From: Petrosia ficiformis
Lineage: Eukaryota; Porifera; Demospongiae; Haplosclerida; Petrosiidae
DNA: 64,000 nt
Reading direction: 5' to 3'
Assembly (NCBI GenBank): GCA_947044365.1
Contig: OX345636.1
Coordinates: 46,563,037 to 46,627,036, forward strand
The position numbers and the translations under genes were made by a program. The notes below the pieces were generated by a model, which saw only the letters and a list, made by a program, of their open reading frames with translations, had not been told where the DNA came from and did no database searches. Below, piece after piece: positions 13,185 through 24,735 of the stretch. Positions within the stretch are counted from its first letter, which is position 1. Each line of letters begins with the position of its first letter.

Positions 13185-14013
13185 AGGTGGCTACTCTTTA
13201 ACACCTCAGTAATGAAATGCAACCAAGGTAACCAAACTGTTTTTACAGTGATATAGCTATACTATTATAATAGCATATTATTACTTACTATAAAATTTAG
13301 CATAATGATACTAATATGTCTATACTATTGGCTATATTATTCCAGCATACTATTACTAAAGCATAGTTATACTATTAGACATAACTGTCTATTGAAAAGT
13401 AATTATGATTTTTCAATAAGTAAAACATAGCCATGGTCACATGCCTGGCATCACATGGTAATAGGTAATAGTAGGTAATTTAGGTAATAGATAATAGGTA
13501 ATATGCACTATAATATATAAAAGATTAATTAATTGGTTTGGGTTACATGTGTTTCAAACGCAATTTTAATAATGCCCTCCCAAATTGTTAGGAAATATTC
13601 AGAGGTACAATAGTTTCTTTTGATTTAAGTATAATGTAGCTAGCTGCAAAACAATACAGTGTACGTAGTATGTAAATTCATATTAGATACAGTGTTTTTC
13701 ATAATGCACCATCAACACAAAAAAAAGATGAATTTCAAGATGAAATGAAACATAACTATAGTATTACAAAATGATTATTCATAGCAGAAGAATACAATTC
13801 TTACAATTAGTTATAAGAATACTAAAAAGTAAAATATACATATACATGTAAGTGTTGCAAATTGCTACAATAGTAATAGTATGGTAGCAATATATAGCAA
13901 AAGTAATAATAGTCAAATGTATAAACGGTTCAAACAAGCTCTAAGTGTGAGATAGCCAGACCTGAATAGGTAGGAATGATCAGGCAGTAACGATAAAAAT
14001 AACTTCCGCTATT
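13185..14013. other. Non-coding AT-rich stretch with simple repeats
   Basis: Holds TACTATTA-type simple repeats and GGTAATAG repeats near 13460-13500. No gene is seen. Confidence 0.5.
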
Positions 14014-14275
14014 GTTAGCATACTAGCTTATTATTACTATTGCTATCATACTATATACACTACCTGCTACATGTTGCATATGTAGCAAGTTAATACAATG
14101 CCAAAAAAAAGAGTTTAGTTACTTCAATTGTATGCCAAACTAATAATAAGCCAGTTTGCACTGTAATTTGTGGTGTTGATAACTTGAAAACATTGAAATG
14201 CTGTTGTTCACAATGACTAAGTAAATTGATTGTGGAGGATGACTATTATGATGTCAGTAATCATGTAAAATTTAT
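14014..14275. repeat. Dispersed direct repeat, copy 2
   Basis: Second copy of 12845-13110, about 1.17 kb downstream in the same direction. Confidence 0.7.
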
Positions 14276-14474
14276 GCCACTATAATAATTGTACAACAAC
14301 TATTATAATTACAATGTATTGCAAACCATAACAATGTACATATTTCTAATAGTGCTAATGGCTACCTACAAAAACTGTATATTCAATTCAGATTGGCATG
14401 AATTTTCCTGGAAATGTGATCTTAAAATAATATCTGATCATAATCAGATTGGCTGTCAGTTTGTAATGACCATG

Positions 14475-15617
14475 GTCATAAAACACACACTACAACAAAA
14501 TACAAGCAAGTTGCAATAAATGATCTTGAAGCAGGTAAACGATACACATTTAAAGTTCGAGCTATTGGCAAAGGTGGTGCTGGGAAATGGAGTCCAGAAA
14601 AAACTATGTATTTTAGAACCACTGTACCAACAAAGCCCCAAAAACCACTGATTACTGTTGAAGGTACTAAAGAAATACTCATTTCTTTTGCTCAGCCATC
14701 TGAACAGGAATGCAACGGAGCTAATATTTCTCATTGTATTGTTGAATATATAGCTGTTGATGGTAATTCCACAGAAATACAATCTCTTGCATGTCCTATT
14801 AAACATAAAAGCTCTTGCGAAAACAAAATGATTAAAATGAGAATCAAAGGTCTTATAGAAGATACTGTCTATGAAGTCCATGTTAAGTTCAGAAATGCAG
14901 CTGGAGATGGTCCACCAAGTGAGAAAGTCACAATTCGTACCAATGAGCCCATACCCGGCCCTCCGGTTGACTTCCGTCTTTCATCCAAACGCACAGCACA
15001 CACAATCAAGCTACGTTGGTCACAGCCTAGTATAAATCCTCGTTTTGCTTGTAGCTATATATCAATTGGACATGCGTAGAAAACGAGGAGAATGGGGGTT
15101 TGTAGCATGCTCTAGGAAGTTATCAGCAGAAGCAACAGCTTTGAATCAAGATACCAAATATTACTTTCGCGTTAAAGCCATTAATAGAAATGGTGATTGC
15201 AGTAGTTTTGCTGAGGAAATTGAGGCTGAAACACGGTTCTGTAGCTATTCCAAGGCAGCTCTTGCTCCATTAGTTTTTATTGGTGGTACTTTTGCAGCTC
15301 CATTTGTAGCAAGTATAGGTCTTGGTATTGGATCTGGAATAGTAGCTTCAAATGTAGTGAGCAACCCAGATATCTTATCCAATCCTTTGAAGTCTCCTCA
15401 GGAGATTCAAAATATGATAACAAAAGACAAAACAGCAGGAGAAACAGCGGCTGGGGTAGCAGCTGGAGTTGTTGGAGGAGTAGGTGGAGGGATTGTAGGA
15501 TCAACTTTTGCTCCTCTTGTTGGTGGATTCCTCACTCATCAGTTTGTTCATTGGGGTGACAACTACAGTGATCAGAGTGATGATGAAGAAGAAAACGATG
15601 GACTCAGCAGCAAATGA
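14475..15617 (+). pseudogene. Fibronectin type III protein with Gly/Ala-rich C-terminus, frame broken
   Basis: The frame shows the end of one FN3 domain (AGKRYTFKVRAIGKGGAGKW at about 14535-14590), a second full FN3 (about 14630-14945, VYEVHVKFRNAAGDGPPS) and a third (about 14955-15230, YYFRVKAINRNGDCSSFAEE). Near 15075 the frame changes inside the third domain. The C-terminal 110 residues include hydrophobic, glycine/alanine-rich segments (GGVGGGIVGS, glycine-zipper-like) and an acidic tail (DQSDDEEEND). FN3 domains bind proteins; the tail may enter membranes, but that is inference. The 5' exons are not found. It may be a pseudogene, or the break may be a missed short intron. Confidence 0.65.
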
Positions 15618-15711
15618 TTCTACTGATTCGAAGTGATATTGATTGCATCTAAATCATATCTATAATTTTAACTATAATTGATTATATAATTATGTGTGAT
15701 ACTTTATATTC

Positions 15712-15717
15712 AATAAA
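15712..15717 (+). terminator. Poly(A) signal AATAAA after the FN3 gene
   Basis: AATAAA lies 95 bases after the FN3 stop codon, a normal distance for an animal mRNA end. Confidence 0.5.
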
Positions 15718-16160
15718 AGAAAATATTTTTCCAGAATTTTTTTATCTTATAAAAACTTTTTTTTTATTTGTACATTATGATTGTGAAAGAGACTGCAAAC
15801 TCAACACAATGAGTGAATAATTAATATTGTCACTTGCAAGTTTTCAGTTAGTGATTGTCCCAAGACTTTCCACGTTACATTACAACTTGTGCTTGTCCAC
15901 TTCTCATTTGCTCCATGATAAGTTGATCCCTATATAATTCTGTGAAAAAAATTCAGGGTTATTGATTCCCCTTCCTCTTGTCCAGGTATATTCATGACTG
16001 TAGTAGATGCACATGACTGTAGCACATTGGTGTTTCCTGTCTAGAATGTCCACCAGGTCAACTACTTTGGCTGCAAAGTAAGCTAAAGAGGGACCTGTGG
16101 TAAATTATCTTAATCACATAATTGTATATACATGTACAATTGTAGTAATTAATACAATAA
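15718..16160. other. Non-coding spacer
   Basis: Between the FN3 gene and repeat R. No gene or element recognised. Confidence 0.45.
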
Positions 16161-16222
16161 TCAGAGAGTACGGTAGTATGTAGGGATGGCACGAAAAGAA
16201 AATGGCTGCCCATACATTTCAA
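16161..16222 (+). repeat. Repeat R copy 1, left piece
   Basis: Starts ATCAGAGAGTACGG and matches 44211-44246 joined to 50366-50400. It continues at 20194 after the MULE insertion. Its last ten bases, TACATTTCAA, are one copy of the MULE target duplication. Confidence 0.7.
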
Positions 16223-16298
16223 AGTAGCCATTAGCCGGAGAAAGTTAGCCAACTTACGCGCATGCGCATAACCCCACGTGTAACCACGTGGTACCAAA

Positions 16299-17832
16299 AT
16301 GCAGTCTTTCAATGTTGAAGAACTAATGCCACCTGGTATAAGTAATACATCTAATAACTGCTTTGCCAGCAGTGTTATTCACTGCCTCTTTAACCATCCT
16401 GTTTTCTTGTCACTGTCATCAAAGATAACAGAAGATCATCAGTTATGTACAAAGTGTGGAAGAAATGGTAATAAACATTACTCTGTTTATAATCAAAACA
16501 AAAACTGTACATGAAATTTATTAAAATTAGAACCATGTTTCTCAAACACTATTCAAAACTTGTTTGAGCAGTATAAATATAATAATACACCCACTGTACT
16601 TCAGTCCAAGTTATTCACTGAAACCCTGCAAAGTGAGAAAATACATGAATTATGAAATAAAGCAAATACTTTAAAAACAATTTTAGCAACACACCAATCT
16701 TTTATACCTGGGGTTTATCGAGATGCTCATGAATATTTCATCCAGCTAATTGATAAACTACAAGGATTATCACCAAGGTCAGTAACATCACTCTTTACAG
16801 CACTGCTGAATTTAAAAAGTATTTGCTAATCTATAGATCAAAAGACTTCATACACAAGAAATTATTTGCTGAAGTAACTCAAACACGTTAGTGTATTGTA
16901 ATAATAATGCATACTTTTTCATCACCGCATCTTAATTAACCTTCAGTTACATGCAATAATTGTACACAAAGTAGTGTTACACAACAGATATCTAATGTGA
17001 TCCAACTTAAAGCCAATGTGAGTCCCCCCAAAACCATAATCTCTTGTGTTTTAAGGATATTTCTCATTAAGACAAGTAAAGAGATATCTTTACAAAACCT
17101 AATAACAGATGAACTATCTGATGAAGAAAAACTTTGTGATTATACTTGTGGAGGGTATGATTTGACTCCTTTTAATACATCATATGTATACATGCACATG
17201 TACATGTAGGTGTGGAATGTCTGGAGAATGCTATAAATCATCTAAGTTAAGTACATACCCAGACTTTCTATGTGTGCATATAACAAAACCAGGGTAAATA
17301 TATGGAAAACAAAGTTTAAACATTTAATACATGTATGATCTTTTTGCAGACCAAAGTCATCTTCTGTCCAATTACAGGTTAAAGTTTATTATTGATATTA
17401 AAACAGATTTACATGTTTTTATTCATAGAAAACAACCCTCATTGTCAGTGGCAAGCTATATAAACTTGTAGGATTGGTTATATACATACAAAACGCAAGA
17501 CATTATACCTGCTTTGTTCGCTCAAAATTGGATGCTACTCAGTGGTTTGACATAAATGATACTTCAGTTAGATACAGAAAATAAATCAATATACATACAT
17601 TAATGCATTATATACTATAGGTTACTCAAGTTAGTGTTGTTACCATTACAAAACAGGACCCTTTCATGTTGTTCTATGAGCTACATGAAGGTATAATTAT
17701 AACCTAAACACCATGCATACCATCTTAATGTGAAAATACACATGGCTTTCTCATAACAGGCAATGGTTTAAAGACAACACTATCTCTGCCATCCACACAC
17801 TGTCTTAATGCAGGTTGTTTTCTTTCTGATGA
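16299..17832 (+). CDS. Ubiquitin-specific protease (peptidase C19)-like part of the MULE
   Basis: Predicted to remove ubiquitin from proteins. Exons are approximate: 16299-16777, 16858-16889, 16946-17152, 17210-17291, 17429-17580, 17621-17691, 17760-17832. The N-terminus has a Cys box (PGISNTSNNCFASS, active Cys expected in NNCF). Then come YRDAHEYF, the counterpart of the USP Q-DAHEFL motif, paired-cysteine finger motifs (VTCNNC, YTCGG), PDFLCVHI, and the His box (RHYTCFVR) before WFDINDTSV. LFYELHE fits the end of the fold. Order and spacing match a small USP. The first exon has two in-frame TGA codons (16512 and about 16654), so this copy may be dead. It may be fused in one transcript to the transposase downstream. 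Confidence 0.75.
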
Positions 17833-17889
17833 GGTACATGTATAACTAGTATATAGTAAATAAATTAATTATAAATGACATTCTTTCAG

Positions 17890-19693
17890 ATTATAAACTC
17901 GTATATGGACATTCTCTGCTACCATAGCTCAATGGTATAAACAATACAACATTGAGGGCATAAGTAGACACAGCAATGATCTAAATAGTGTTAAAGCATG
18001 GGTAAATGAAATGCAGTCATTAGAGTACAACCCTGTACTCTTATTCAAGGAACAAGGACTTCTGCAACCAGAAGGTTTGGACAATTATGCGCAAGATGAT
18101 TTTGTTCTGTGTCTACAAACGGCATTTCAAAGAGATATGTTAAATAAATTTGGTAGTGATACCATATGTATCGATGCTACACACGGTACAAATATGTACA
18201 ATTTTTATTTAATTACTGTACTTGTTGTAGATGAATATGGAGAAGGTTTGCCCGTGGGATGGATGATAAGTAATAGAGAGGATTCTATAGCGTTAATTGA
18301 ATTTTTTAAAGCCATTAAAATAGTTTGTGGTAATATTACACCAAAGTGGTTCATGAGCGACGATGCTGAACAATATTTCAATGCCTGGAGGGGGGTTTTC
18401 AGTGAAAATAAAACAAGTAAGCTGCTTTGTGTATGGCACATTCATCGAGCATGGTGTAAGGCATTACATGATCACATTCCTGACAAGCAAGATCAAAGTA
18501 ATGTGTATCATATGCTATGCGTACTCTTACAAGAGCATGATGAATCAAAATTTAGAACCATGTTGCAAGCATTTCTAACTGAACTACACACTAAGCATAA
18601 CAGATTTTATATTTATTTTAACACAACATACTGCTCCCGTTTGGCACAATGGGCAACATGTTACAGAAAAGGATGTACAGCTAATACAAACATGTTTGTG
18701 GAGTCATTTCACAGTGTACTCAAAGTAGTTTACTTGCATCACAAGCAAAACAGACGTGTTGACTCCCTTCTTGTAACCTTGATAAAAATCGCTCGAAACA
18801 AGACCTTTGAAAGATTTCGCAAACTAGAAATGGGTAAACAAACACACCGAATATGTGAAATTTCAAAACGACATCAAGCAGCATTATCACTTTCACCTAC
18901 CTCTGCAACACTAGTAGCTGAAAATAAATGGAAAGTGAGATCACAAAAAAAACCTCAGATGGAATACACAGTTGAAAAGTGTCATGAATCATGTCCCTGC
19001 AAGATTATTTGTCGTGAATGCAATATCTGTCCACACATTTATAACTGTACATGTTTGGATGCCACATTACATGCCACAGTTTGTAAACATATACATTTCA
19101 TACATATGCAAACTAACAGTGGTGGTACCAAAACACAACACATAACTCCAGTAGATTACTCATATTTTACTAACATACTATTTCAGAAGTCCAACAAGGG
19201 AGACTTAAATATGGCTAAAAGTAAACTATTAGCAGATCTGAAAGAACTGGAAACGTATGTCCAATCCTGCAATAAAATAGATATTTTAAATGCTACAAAT
19301 AAACATATAAAAGCAGCTATTGCTATATCAAAGGCATTGCAAACTCAATCTGAAGAAAAGATTCTAGCTGTGAAGAGAAAGGTTTCTCCAAATGAAAACC
19401 ACAAAACGCAACAGAAGTTCTTTTCTACAAAAAAGCCAAGAAATGCATCTACATCGGCACTTTCTAAACCATCTTTTATGGAAGTTGAAAACTGCCTCAT
19501 AGAATTGAAGCAAAAAGAAGCTATGGTGTGTGGAAATTGCTTAAAAGAAAATGACATTAACCATAGTAACCAAGTGATACAGTGGATTCAATGCGATACA
19601 TGTTCCATGTGGCTACATCTTTCGTGTACCATACCAAAATTGACATTTTTACCACAATATTACACTTGTCATTTTTGCTGTACCACTGAATAG
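17890..19693 (+). CDS. MULE transposase with SWIM and PHD fingers
   Basis: The DDE transposase that would cut and move the element. An open frame of 560 residues starts at 18011, but the exon probably begins near 17890 after a splice acceptor. DDE acids are expected in ICIDATHGTN, WFMSDDAEQ and VESFHSVLK. Between them is LLCVWHIHRAW, typical of MULE transposases. A SWIM zinc finger follows (CTC..., then VCKHIHF) near residues 345-365. The C-terminal 50 residues form a PHD-like finger (VCGNC, QCDTCSMWLHLSC, CHFC). No stops interrupt the 560 residues, unlike the USP exons, so selection may have held this part longer. Confidence 0.88.
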
Positions 19694-19734
19694 TTAGCTT
19701 AAAGATTAATTTTACTACTTGTGTTATAGTTGTG

Positions 19735-19820
19735 TATAATTATATAAATACATATACATAATTATATATATATATATTGTATATATATATATATAATTAT
19801 ATATATATATATAATTATAT

Positions 19821-19862
<42 letters not shown>

Positions 19863-19866
19863 TATA

Positions 19867-19916
<50 letters not shown>

Positions 19917-20045
19917 ATATATATATATATATAATATACTATATAAAAATTAATTAAATATATATCATTATGTTATGTACAATATTATATACACAATATT
20001 TAATTATCTATATACGCATATAATATATATATATCTTATTTTCAT
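19735..20045. repeat. TA microsatellite in the 3' part of the MULE
   Basis: Around 300 bases of TA/ATT runs between the transposase stop and the right inverted end. Confidence 0.85.
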
Positions 20046-20193
20046 TCGAGTTATACTTATTATTTACCTTTTCGTATATAAGAGACTCCAACACCACCAC
20101 GTCTGATCACATCTAAATAACCACGCCTAACAGGGCTCATAATACAGCCGGCCCACGTAATTAATTGGCTAACTTTCTCCGGCTAATGGCTAG

Positions 20194-20645
20194 TACATTT
20201 CAATTGCAAGTGATGAGCTGAAATCTCTGGTAATATATACACATAAGTTTCTATACACACATACCTGTTCATATCTAGTGTTTGTATGACTACGAACACC
20301 CTCTAGATGGCCGAAGATTGTCGTTAAAATAGAGAACCGGCGAGTAGCAAAACTTTTTTGTTTGTTGAACTATCACAATGATTCTAGCACAATTCCAGTC
20401 GCATTCATAGTAAAATTGTGGTCTGAATGTATCGAGATGATATCTGCAGATTCTATGAAAGAAGAGAGTCTACGAAGAATTGATCTCCCATTTTCGTAGG
20501 TGTATTCATTAATGAATTTAACTGCGCATGCGCATTTGTATACTCAGAACATGGAAGCAAGCATAGTCATTAATGTGTGAGCAAATAATAATGAATATAA
20601 TTATTAAGCCATTGTATAGTAATATTATATACTATGATATGCCAT
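20194..20645 (+). repeat. Repeat R copy 1, right piece
   Basis: Continues the left piece at 16161-16222 and matches 50366-50765 plus 54536-54710 (shared signs GTTTGTATGACTAC, GAGAACCGGCGAGTAGCAAAAC in two parts, and ACTCAGAACATGGAAGC). No coding frame. The class of R is unknown. Confidence 0.7.
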
Positions 20646-20664
20646 ACCTCTTGTAGGCATCATC

Positions 20665-20961
20665 TGTAAGTGTGTGATAAACTCAATCACATATGTTCAC
20701 TAAGAACAATTAAGTATTCATTATGTTTTGTCACTTATCTGTACCTTATTACATTCTTCTAATTTACATGTTGTTCAGGTGTAACTTTATTTTATTAGTT
20801 GTAATTTGTGTTAAAGTGAGGTATTTCCACATTAAGAAGTGTAAAATTTGTTTAGTATAAATATGAGTTTATTATGAGTATGATGTGTGTGTGAATTTAG
20901 AAAGTTATATTGTTAAATCATTTCTTGGTTGATTGAACCTAGTTGAGTAGAATCCCTCACA
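20665..20961 (+). repeat. Putative 5' LTR of retrotransposon 2
   Basis: Called from structure only: TGTAAG start, CTCACA end, an AGTATAAATATGAG TATA-like site inside, and directly afterwards TGGTGGCAGAGG, a likely tRNA primer-binding site. No second copy is seen downstream of the integrase, so the 3' LTR is missing or deleted. Confidence 0.5.
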
Positions 20962-21061
20962 TTTGGTGGCAGAGGTGGGATAGAGATTGATAAGGCAGAT
21001 ACAATTTATCAATCCCTAGTCGCAGAAGTAACGACAAGCCTACAACAATCGTTGACAGTTA

Positions 21062-22906
21062 ATGACTACTCGTTCTGGGAGGCATTATCAAGAAAAAAGT
21101 AACATGGAGCAACTTGGTGATTTGGTGAAACTGTTGATGGAAGATTGGCAGAAAAGAGAAGAGCAGATTGCAAAAGAGAAAGAGCAGATCATACAGGATA
21201 GACAGAGGAGAGAAGAACAGATAGCATTCGAGAAGGAACAGATCTTGGAGGAGCAACAGAAGAGAGAAGAGCAGATGGCACTTGAGAAACAGTTGATGAG
21301 CGAACAGATGGAAGTTCTGAAGGTGCTGGTGGAAGGAACACAGCGGAGAGAAGACATGCCACTGCAAGAAGAACCACAGCGTCCCAGAGAGAAGGATGCT
21401 ACTCTCACGAGGCTGACAGACCAAGACGACATTGAAGCCTACCTTACAACATTCGAGCGAATCATGGTCATGTATCAGATTCCAGAAGAGCGTTGGGCAG
21501 TGAAGTTAGCACCACATTTGACGGGGAAGGCACAGCAGGCATACGCCGCTATGCGCCCAGAGGAGGCAGGAAAGTATAAAGATGTTAAACAGGCAATTCT
21601 GAGCAGATATGATATCAGTGAGGATACCTATCAACAGCGATTTCGATCAGCAAGGAGAAAGGAGCACGAAACGTATAGGGAGTTAGCAGTACGGATGTTG
21701 GATTGGATGAGGAAATGGAGTGAAGGGTGCAATTCAGTGGAGGAGTTGCAAGAGCTTATAGTAGTGGAGCAGTTACTAGATACGTTATTAGTTGACATTT
21801 GTATTTGGGTACATGAGAGGAAACCCAAGACTAGTGCACAAGCAGGGAAGCTCGAAGATGATTATATCCAGGCGAGGAGATGTTCGAAAGAGATGGTGAG
21901 CTCAAAAGGAGAAAGACAAGCTGTAGGAATCAGGAGGTGTCACCAATGTGGACAAACAGGTCATATAGCAAGAGATTGCAGAAATAGATTTAGGCCGCAG
22001 AAGGAGCAGCAGCAGAGAATGGAAGGATTAAGGTGTTTTATCTGTAAGCAGAGAGGACATATAGCAAAGAATTGTCCTCATCAAGTTATGTACTGCAAAG
22101 AAAATAAAACAAAGAGTCATGTTCAAAATATGAAGAGAGAGGAGTGTGGTATACTACAACCAGGGATTGTGGAAGATCAGGAGGTTGCAGACATACTTTT
22201 AGATACTGGATGTTCCAGAACACTTGTGAGGAGAGATCTGGTTAATGAGGAGAAGATGCTGGAAGGAGAAGAAGTGAAAATTCGATGTGCACATGGAGAT
22301 ACAGTAGTGTACCCGTTAGCAGAAGTAGAGATGAAAATTCATGGACAGACTATACAGGTAAAAGCAGCAGTATCAGATAACCTACCGATGGGAGTACTGT
22401 TGGGGACAGATGTACCAGAGTTGAATGATCTGTTGGAGAAGAGATTACAGAAGAATAGAGGAGAGAATGGATCAAAAAATGAAGAAGAAGCACTAGTGAT
22501 GGTGACGCGAGCGAAATTTAGAGACCAACAGTTAGAAGCAGACGTTCAGGAGCAGAAGGAAATGCAGTCTGGAGTGATGTCAAAATCAATTGATTATTTG
22601 GAGGAGCCTGTTGACAGTGATAGAGAGGATACCACAGGAGAAAGCAATGAATGGACATTGGGAGAAGACTTTGCTGAAGATTTGTTTAGTGTGAGCAAGG
22701 AGAAAAGACGACTAACGAGAAAAGAAAAAAGGTTACAGCGCTTAGAGTACGCACAGAAGAATAGTCTTGAAGAATTTACGTACTTGGATGTAACAGCAGC
22801 AGAGCTGAAAAAGGTGCAAGAAGACGATACAACACTCGAGGAAATCAGAAAAGCAGCAGGTGGTGAAGCCAGTGGACACCCCCAAACAGAAGAGATGAGA
22901 TGGTAA
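21062..22906 (+). CDS. gag-protease polyprotein of retrotransposon 2
   Basis: 614 residues. The N-terminal 100 residues are a charged coiled coil with EEQ-rich heptads. A capsid-like region follows (about 125-270). Two CCHC knuckles are near residues 295 and 320 (CHQCGQTGHIARDC, CFICKQRGHIAKNC). The aspartic protease active site is LLDTGCSRTL near residue 380. The end (VQEDDTTLEEIRKAAGG) is a linker that leads to integrase. The frame is fully open, which is notable in a dead element and may mean recent insertion. The start follows the putative primer site by about 100 bases. Confidence 0.85.
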   Translation: MTTRSGRHYQEKSNMEQLGDLVKLLMEDWQKREEQIAKEKEQIIQDRQRREEQIAFEKEQILEEQQKREEQMALEKQLMSEQMEVLKVLVEGTQRREDMPLQEEPQRPREKDATLTRLTDQDDIEAYLTTFERIMVMYQIPEERWAVKLAPHLTGKAQQAYAAMRPEEAGKYKDVKQAILSRYDISEDTYQQRFRSARRKEHETYRELAVRMLDWMRKWSEGCNSVEELQELIVVEQLLDTLLVDICIWVHERKPKTSAQAGKLEDDYIQARRCSKEMVSSKGERQAVGIRRCHQCGQTGHIARDCRNRFRPQKEQQQRMEGLRCFICKQRGHIAKNCPHQVMYCKENKTKSHVQNMKREECGILQPGIVEDQEVADILLDTGCSRTLVRRDLVNEEKMLEGEEVKIRCAHGDTVVYPLAEVEMKIHGQTIQVKAAVSDNLPMGVLLGTDVPELNDLLEKRLQKNRGENGSKNEEEALVMVTRAKFRDQQLEADVQEQKEMQSGVMSKSIDYLEEPVDSDREDTTGESNEWTLGEDFAEDLFSVSKEKRRLTRKEKRLQRLEYAQKNSLEEFTYLDVTAAELKKVQEDDTTLEEIRKAAGGEASGHPQTEEMRW

Positions 22907-24089
22907 TTGAACAATTAGTCATACCCGTGAAGTACCATAAAACAATCCTGGATTTAGCACATCAAATACCAATGGCTGGACATATGGGGAAAGATAAAAC
23001 AGCTCGTCGAATACTTCAGAGGTTTTACTGGCCGACAGTTTTCAAAGATGTAGCAGAGTATTGTCGTTCTTGTGAAACCTGTCAGAAATCGTCACATAAG
23101 AAGCCTAGACATGCCCCACTCGTACCACTTCCAATTATCGGAGTCCCATTTCGGATGATAGCAATGGATATCATTGGGCCTTTACCTCGGAGTAGGTCAG
23201 GAAATCGGTATGTGCTGGTTATCTGCGACTATGCAACTCGATATCCAGAAGCAATACCTTTACGTACTATTGACGCAAAGAATATAGCTGAAGAACTGAT
23301 TCAACTATTTTCCTGAGTAGGAGTGCCAGAAGAGATACTTACAGACCAAGGGAGTAACTTCACATCACAGCTATTAAGGGAAGTATATCGACTATTAAAA
23401 ATATCATCAATTCGAACCACCCACAGACAGATGGTCTTGTGGAGCGCTTCAACCAGACGCTGAAAACTATGTTACGTAAGTTTGTTGCAGAAGAAGGAAA
23501 AGACTGGGACAAATTAATACCATATTTACTGTTTGCGTATCGGGAAGTACCTCAAGCAACTACTGGGTTTTCACCTTTTGAACTCTTATATGGTAGAGAC
23601 GTAAGAGGTCCTCTGGATGTGCTTCGTGAATCCTGGGAATCTCATCAAAGAAGCAGTGACAGCATTGTGTCCTATGTATTGACTATGCGAGAGAAAATGG
23701 AAAAAATGTCTGAGATAGTACAGGAGAACATACCTAAGGCACAGCGATACCAAAAGAAATGGTACGACCAAAATGCTCGAGAACGTGAATTTAAAGAGGG
23801 AGACTTAGTACTCGTGCTTCTACCTACATTGACAAACAAGTTACTAGCCTGTTGGGAAGGACCCTATACAATCTTGAAACAAATGGGTAAGGTGAACTAC
23901 ATGGTAGATATGCATGATCACAAAAAAAGAAAACGTACATTCTATATTAACATGCTTCGTCAGTGGTATGTACCAGAATCTACAGGGTATTATGCAGAAG
24001 AAGTCGATGAAATTGACTCGGATGATGTTCCTGTGTGGAAAGAACATATGTTACTGTTTCACAACTTTAAGATGAAACGAGGGCAATAA
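22900..24089 (+). pseudogene. Integrase of retrotransposon 2, broken
   Basis: An H2C2 zinc domain is present (HQIPMAGHMG, then CRSCETCQK), then the DDE core with Asp in AMDIIGPLP and ILTDQGSNF and Glu in DGLVERFNQ. A C-terminal domain follows to 24089. A TGA codon at 23314-23316 and a small deletion near 23415 break the frame. It overlaps the end of gag-protease by a few bases in another frame. Confidence 0.8.
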
Positions 24090-24095
24090 CGAGAG

Positions 24096-24735
24096 TAAAT
24101 ATGGACACACAAAACACAAGTGATCCTGTTTCATGGCTGTCGCTAGCCAAGAAACACTTCAAACCAAAAACAATCGAGGTAATGGTTGCTACTACACCAC
24201 CATTGATGTAAGCTACCTAGCTCCACCTACAGGTATGTGCATGCTTCATGTACTAAACACGTGGTAGAGGTGATTCACACACGAAGACTATAGAGGTAGA
24301 CTTGAGAACTTCTTCATTGTTTGAGAATTAGATGTAAGATATAATTATATACAAATTATACATTTCTTTCATTGATATCCTTATTTTGTCTTTTAGGATA
24401 TAAAGTTATAACAGTTTTAATTAATGCCCATAAATGTTTTTAAAATTTATATTTCTATTCCATGTAACAAAAGTATTGTTTGTTTCATACACAAACTTTA
24501 TTATATTTAGAAAAAAATTGTAGTGCTTTGTATTACTTTGCATTACTTTGCCATGTAGGCGAGGGACCCGTCCCGACGGTGCTCGTTTATATAGTATTAA
24601 ATTTGATATGGATGATGAACACAATTATCTAATTGGTTCACATGGATATTGCACACAGGTAATGAGGGAGATATGGAACATTTAATAAAGGGACTAAGAG
24701 TAGCTCTAGAATAACCTATTATCACTACTAACCAA
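24096..24735. other. Non-coding spacer
   Basis: No gene found. No copy of the putative LTR is recognisable here. Confidence 0.45.

Larger units (their letters stand above)
16223..20193 (+). mobile_element. Complete MULE transposon carrying a USP protease gene
   Basis: Inverted ends of about 30 bp: the left starts AGTAGCCATTAGCCGGAG (16223) and the right is its complement ending at 20193. A 10-bp target duplication, TACATTTCAA, flanks it (16213-16222 and 20194-20203). Repeat R copy 2 near 50388 keeps the uninterrupted target, so this is a proven insertion. Length is 3971 bp. It encodes a peptidase C19-like part followed by a Mutator-type transposase with SWIM and PHD fingers. A 9-11 bp duplication is the known habit of MULEs. 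Confidence 0.9.
20665..24095 (+). mobile_element. Broken Ty3-type retrotransposon 2 (gag-PR-IN order, no RT)
   Basis: Contains one long gag-protease frame followed immediately by integrase. RT and RNase H are absent; in ordinary Ty3 elements they would lie between protease and integrase. The linker before integrase is intact, so integrase looks naturally placed before RT, as in Gmr1-like elements, with RT then lost by truncation at the 3' end. Frame breaks within integrase show it is inactive. Confidence 0.75.

Noticed and set aside
16512..16656. TGA codons read as selenocysteine
   Set aside because: No hairpin evidence and no selenoprotein in this family; decay is simpler.
16299..17832. USP as an independent host gene
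   Set aside because: It lies wholly between matched inverted ends with one target duplication, and an empty site exists, so it is cargo or part of the MULE.
20665..20961. Confident LTR pair for retrotransposon 2
   Set aside because: Only one putative LTR was found; no matching 3' copy was seen, so it stays tentative.
21059..21432. Antisense ORFs of 121 and 114 aa
   Set aside because: They mirror the coiled-coil part of gag, whose repeated codons leave other frames open. No domain is seen.
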